Part shown: piece by piece, positions 62,571-64,000 of the stretch
Layout of the letters: the number at the start of each line of letters is the position of its first letter
Position numbering within the stretch: position 1 is the first letter of the stretch
NCBI GenBank assembly: GCA_036435485.1
Contig: JAZHRN010000138.1
Span: 154,001 to 218,000 of the forward strand
Source: Saposhnikovia divaricata
Lineage: Eukaryota; Streptophyta; Magnoliopsida; Apiales; Apiaceae
Reading direction: 5' to 3'
Length of the DNA stretch: 64,000 nucleotides
Made by a program: the position numbers and the translations under genes
Notes under the pieces: generated by a model
Seen by the model: only the letters and a program-made list of their open reading frames with translations
What the model was told of the DNA's origin: nothing
Database searches by the model: none

Positions 62571-64000
62571 TTGAAACTCGGTTTTCGGATAATCCTCAAA
62601 GGGGTTAGTACACGGGATATTGTTAAAAATCGAGTCGGACCATTTTATGGATATTTTTACATATTTTGTTCATATGGGTTATTGGAATTCAACGCAATTT
62701 TATTTAATGAAGTTCGGACCGGAATCGGAGATGATATGATCGAAACTCGGTTTTCGGAAACTTCTAAAAGGGATTAGTACACGGGATATTGTTAAAAATC
62801 AAGTCGGACAATTTTGTGGATATTTTTACTTATTTTGTTCCTATGGGTTATTGGAATTCAATGAAATTTTATTTGGTGCCATTCGGACCTGAATCGGGGC
62901 TGAAATGACTGAAACTCGGTTTTCGGATAATCCTCAAAGGGGTTAGTACACGGGATATTGTTAAAAATCGAGTCGGACCATTTTATGGATATTTTTACAT
63001 ATTTTGTTCCTATGGGTTATTGGAATTCAACGAAATTTTATTTGGTGCCAGTCGGACCTGAATCGGGGCTGAAATGACTGAAACTCGGTTTTCGGATAAT
63101 CCTCAAAGGGGTTAGTACACGGGATATTGTTAAAAATCGAGTCGGACCATTTTATGGATATTTTTACATATTTTGTTCCTATGGGTTATTGGAATTCAAC
63201 GCAATTTTATTTAACGAAGTTCGGACCGGAATCGGAGCTGATATGATCGAAACTCGGTTTTCGGAAACTTCTCAAAGGGATTAGTACACGGGATATTGTT
63301 AAAAATCGAGTCGGACCATTTTATGGATATTTTTACATATTTTGTTCCTATGGGTTATTGGAATTCAACGAAATTTTATTTGGTGCAAGTCGGACCTGAA
63401 TCGGGGCTGAAATGACTGAAACTCGGTTTTCGGATAATCCTCAAAGGGGTTAGTACACGGGATATTGTTAAAAATCGAGTCGGACCATTTTATGGATATT
63501 TTTACATATTTTGTTCCTATGGGTTATTGGAATTCAACGAAATTTTATTTGGTGCCAGTCGGACCTGAATCGGGGCTGAAATGACTGAAACTCGGTTTTC
63601 AGATAATCCTCAAAGGGGTTAGTACACGGGATATTGTTAAAAATCGAGTGGGACCATTTTATGGATATTTTTACATATTTTGTTCCTATGGATTATTGGA
63701 ATTCAATGAAATTTTATTTGGTGCCAGTCGGACCTGAATCGGGGCTGAAATGACTGAAACTCGGTTTTCAGATAATCCTCAAAGGGGTTAGTACACGGGA
63801 TATTGTTAAAAATCGAGTCCGACCATTTTATGGATATTTTTACATATTTTGTTCCTATGGGTTATTGGAATTCAACGCAATTTTATTTAACGAAGTTCGG
63901 ACCGGAATCGGAGCTGATATGATCGAAACTCGGTTTTCGGAAACTTCTCAAAGGGATTAGTACACGGGATATTGTTAAAAATCGAGTCGGACCATTTTAT

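Larger units (their letters stand above)
23174..64000 (+). repeat. 169-bp satellite array, right segment with higher-order repeats
   Basis: About 241 uninterrupted head-to-tail monomers, running off the window end. Class A, B and C monomers alternate in patterns that repeat as larger units, listed separately. A few monomers are shorter: 168 bp with TTCAAGAAA (27884, 28728, 29572, 31092), 168 bp with CCTATGGTTATT (40370, 42228), and a 2-bp loss at about 33127. No insertion or gene was found. The recurring 68-codon open frames inside it start at TTG and reflect monomer sequence, not coding. Confidence 0.98.

Noticed and set aside
28102..62777. Recurring 68-codon open frames in the satellite
   Set aside because: They start at TTG, not ATG, recur only where monomer variants remove stops, and end inside the next monomer. 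They are a by-product of the repeat, although their spacing is a handy marker of the higher-order units.
1..64000. Telomeric repeats, rRNA genes or organelle DNA
   Set aside because: No TTTAGGG arrays, no rRNA-like conserved blocks and no organellar genes were seen.

Overview
The window is gene-poor nuclear plant DNA. Most of it is a tandem satellite with a basic period of 169 bp (1-2925, 13474-15276 and 23174-64000, all in the same orientation). Two full-length LTR retrotransposons interrupt it. Both use primer-binding sites matching plant initiator tRNA-Met, and both carry gag/pol families typical of angiosperm genomes. The species cannot be named from the sequence. No host gene, tRNA, rRNA or CRISPR array is visible. 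A long homogeneous satellite with higher-order repeats (HORs) and nested LTR elements suggests a centromeric, pericentromeric or other heterochromatic block, but the sequence alone does not prove a centromere.

Layout. 1-2925: satellite. 2926-13473: a minus-strand Gypsy-type element with 3498-bp LTRs and a 5-bp target-site duplication (GTTAG). It keeps a proline-rich ORF and a gag gene but has lost nearly all of pol, so it must have moved with proteins supplied in trans. Its LTRs differ at only 3 positions that I found. 13474-15276: satellite. 15277-23173: a plus-strand Ty1/Copia element with 1107-bp LTRs (4 differences found), TSD GTTCG and one uninterrupted 1307-residue Gag-Pol frame with all catalytic residues present. 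23174-64000: about 241 satellite monomers, no insertion. Removing each element plus one TSD restores the satellite phase exactly.

The satellite has at least three monomer classes. Class A is the commonest. Class B has a different second half (GCAATTTTATTTAACGAAG, then CCGGAATCGGAGC). Class C has a different first half (ATCAAGTCGGACAATTTTG). These are arranged into nested HORs whose sizes I measured from rare shared mutations: 844/676/1520 bp (27.9-32.3 kb), 2366 bp (33.7-38.4 kb, with a third copy at 25.4-27.8 kb), 1858 bp (40.0-43.7 kb), 507 and 1183 bp (44.4-47.2 kb), and 3549, 4056, 5239 and 8788 bp (47.5-64 kb). All are multiples of 169 once a few 1-2 bp deletions are allowed for.

The least expected feature is the 1.67-kb leader of the Copia element. 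It holds three successive families of short repeated hairpins (3, 4 and 4 copies). In each family some copies carry changes on both sides of a stem that keep the pairing, which points to selected RNA or DNA structure. The second unusual item is the unexplained proline-rich ORF upstream of gag in the Gypsy derivative.
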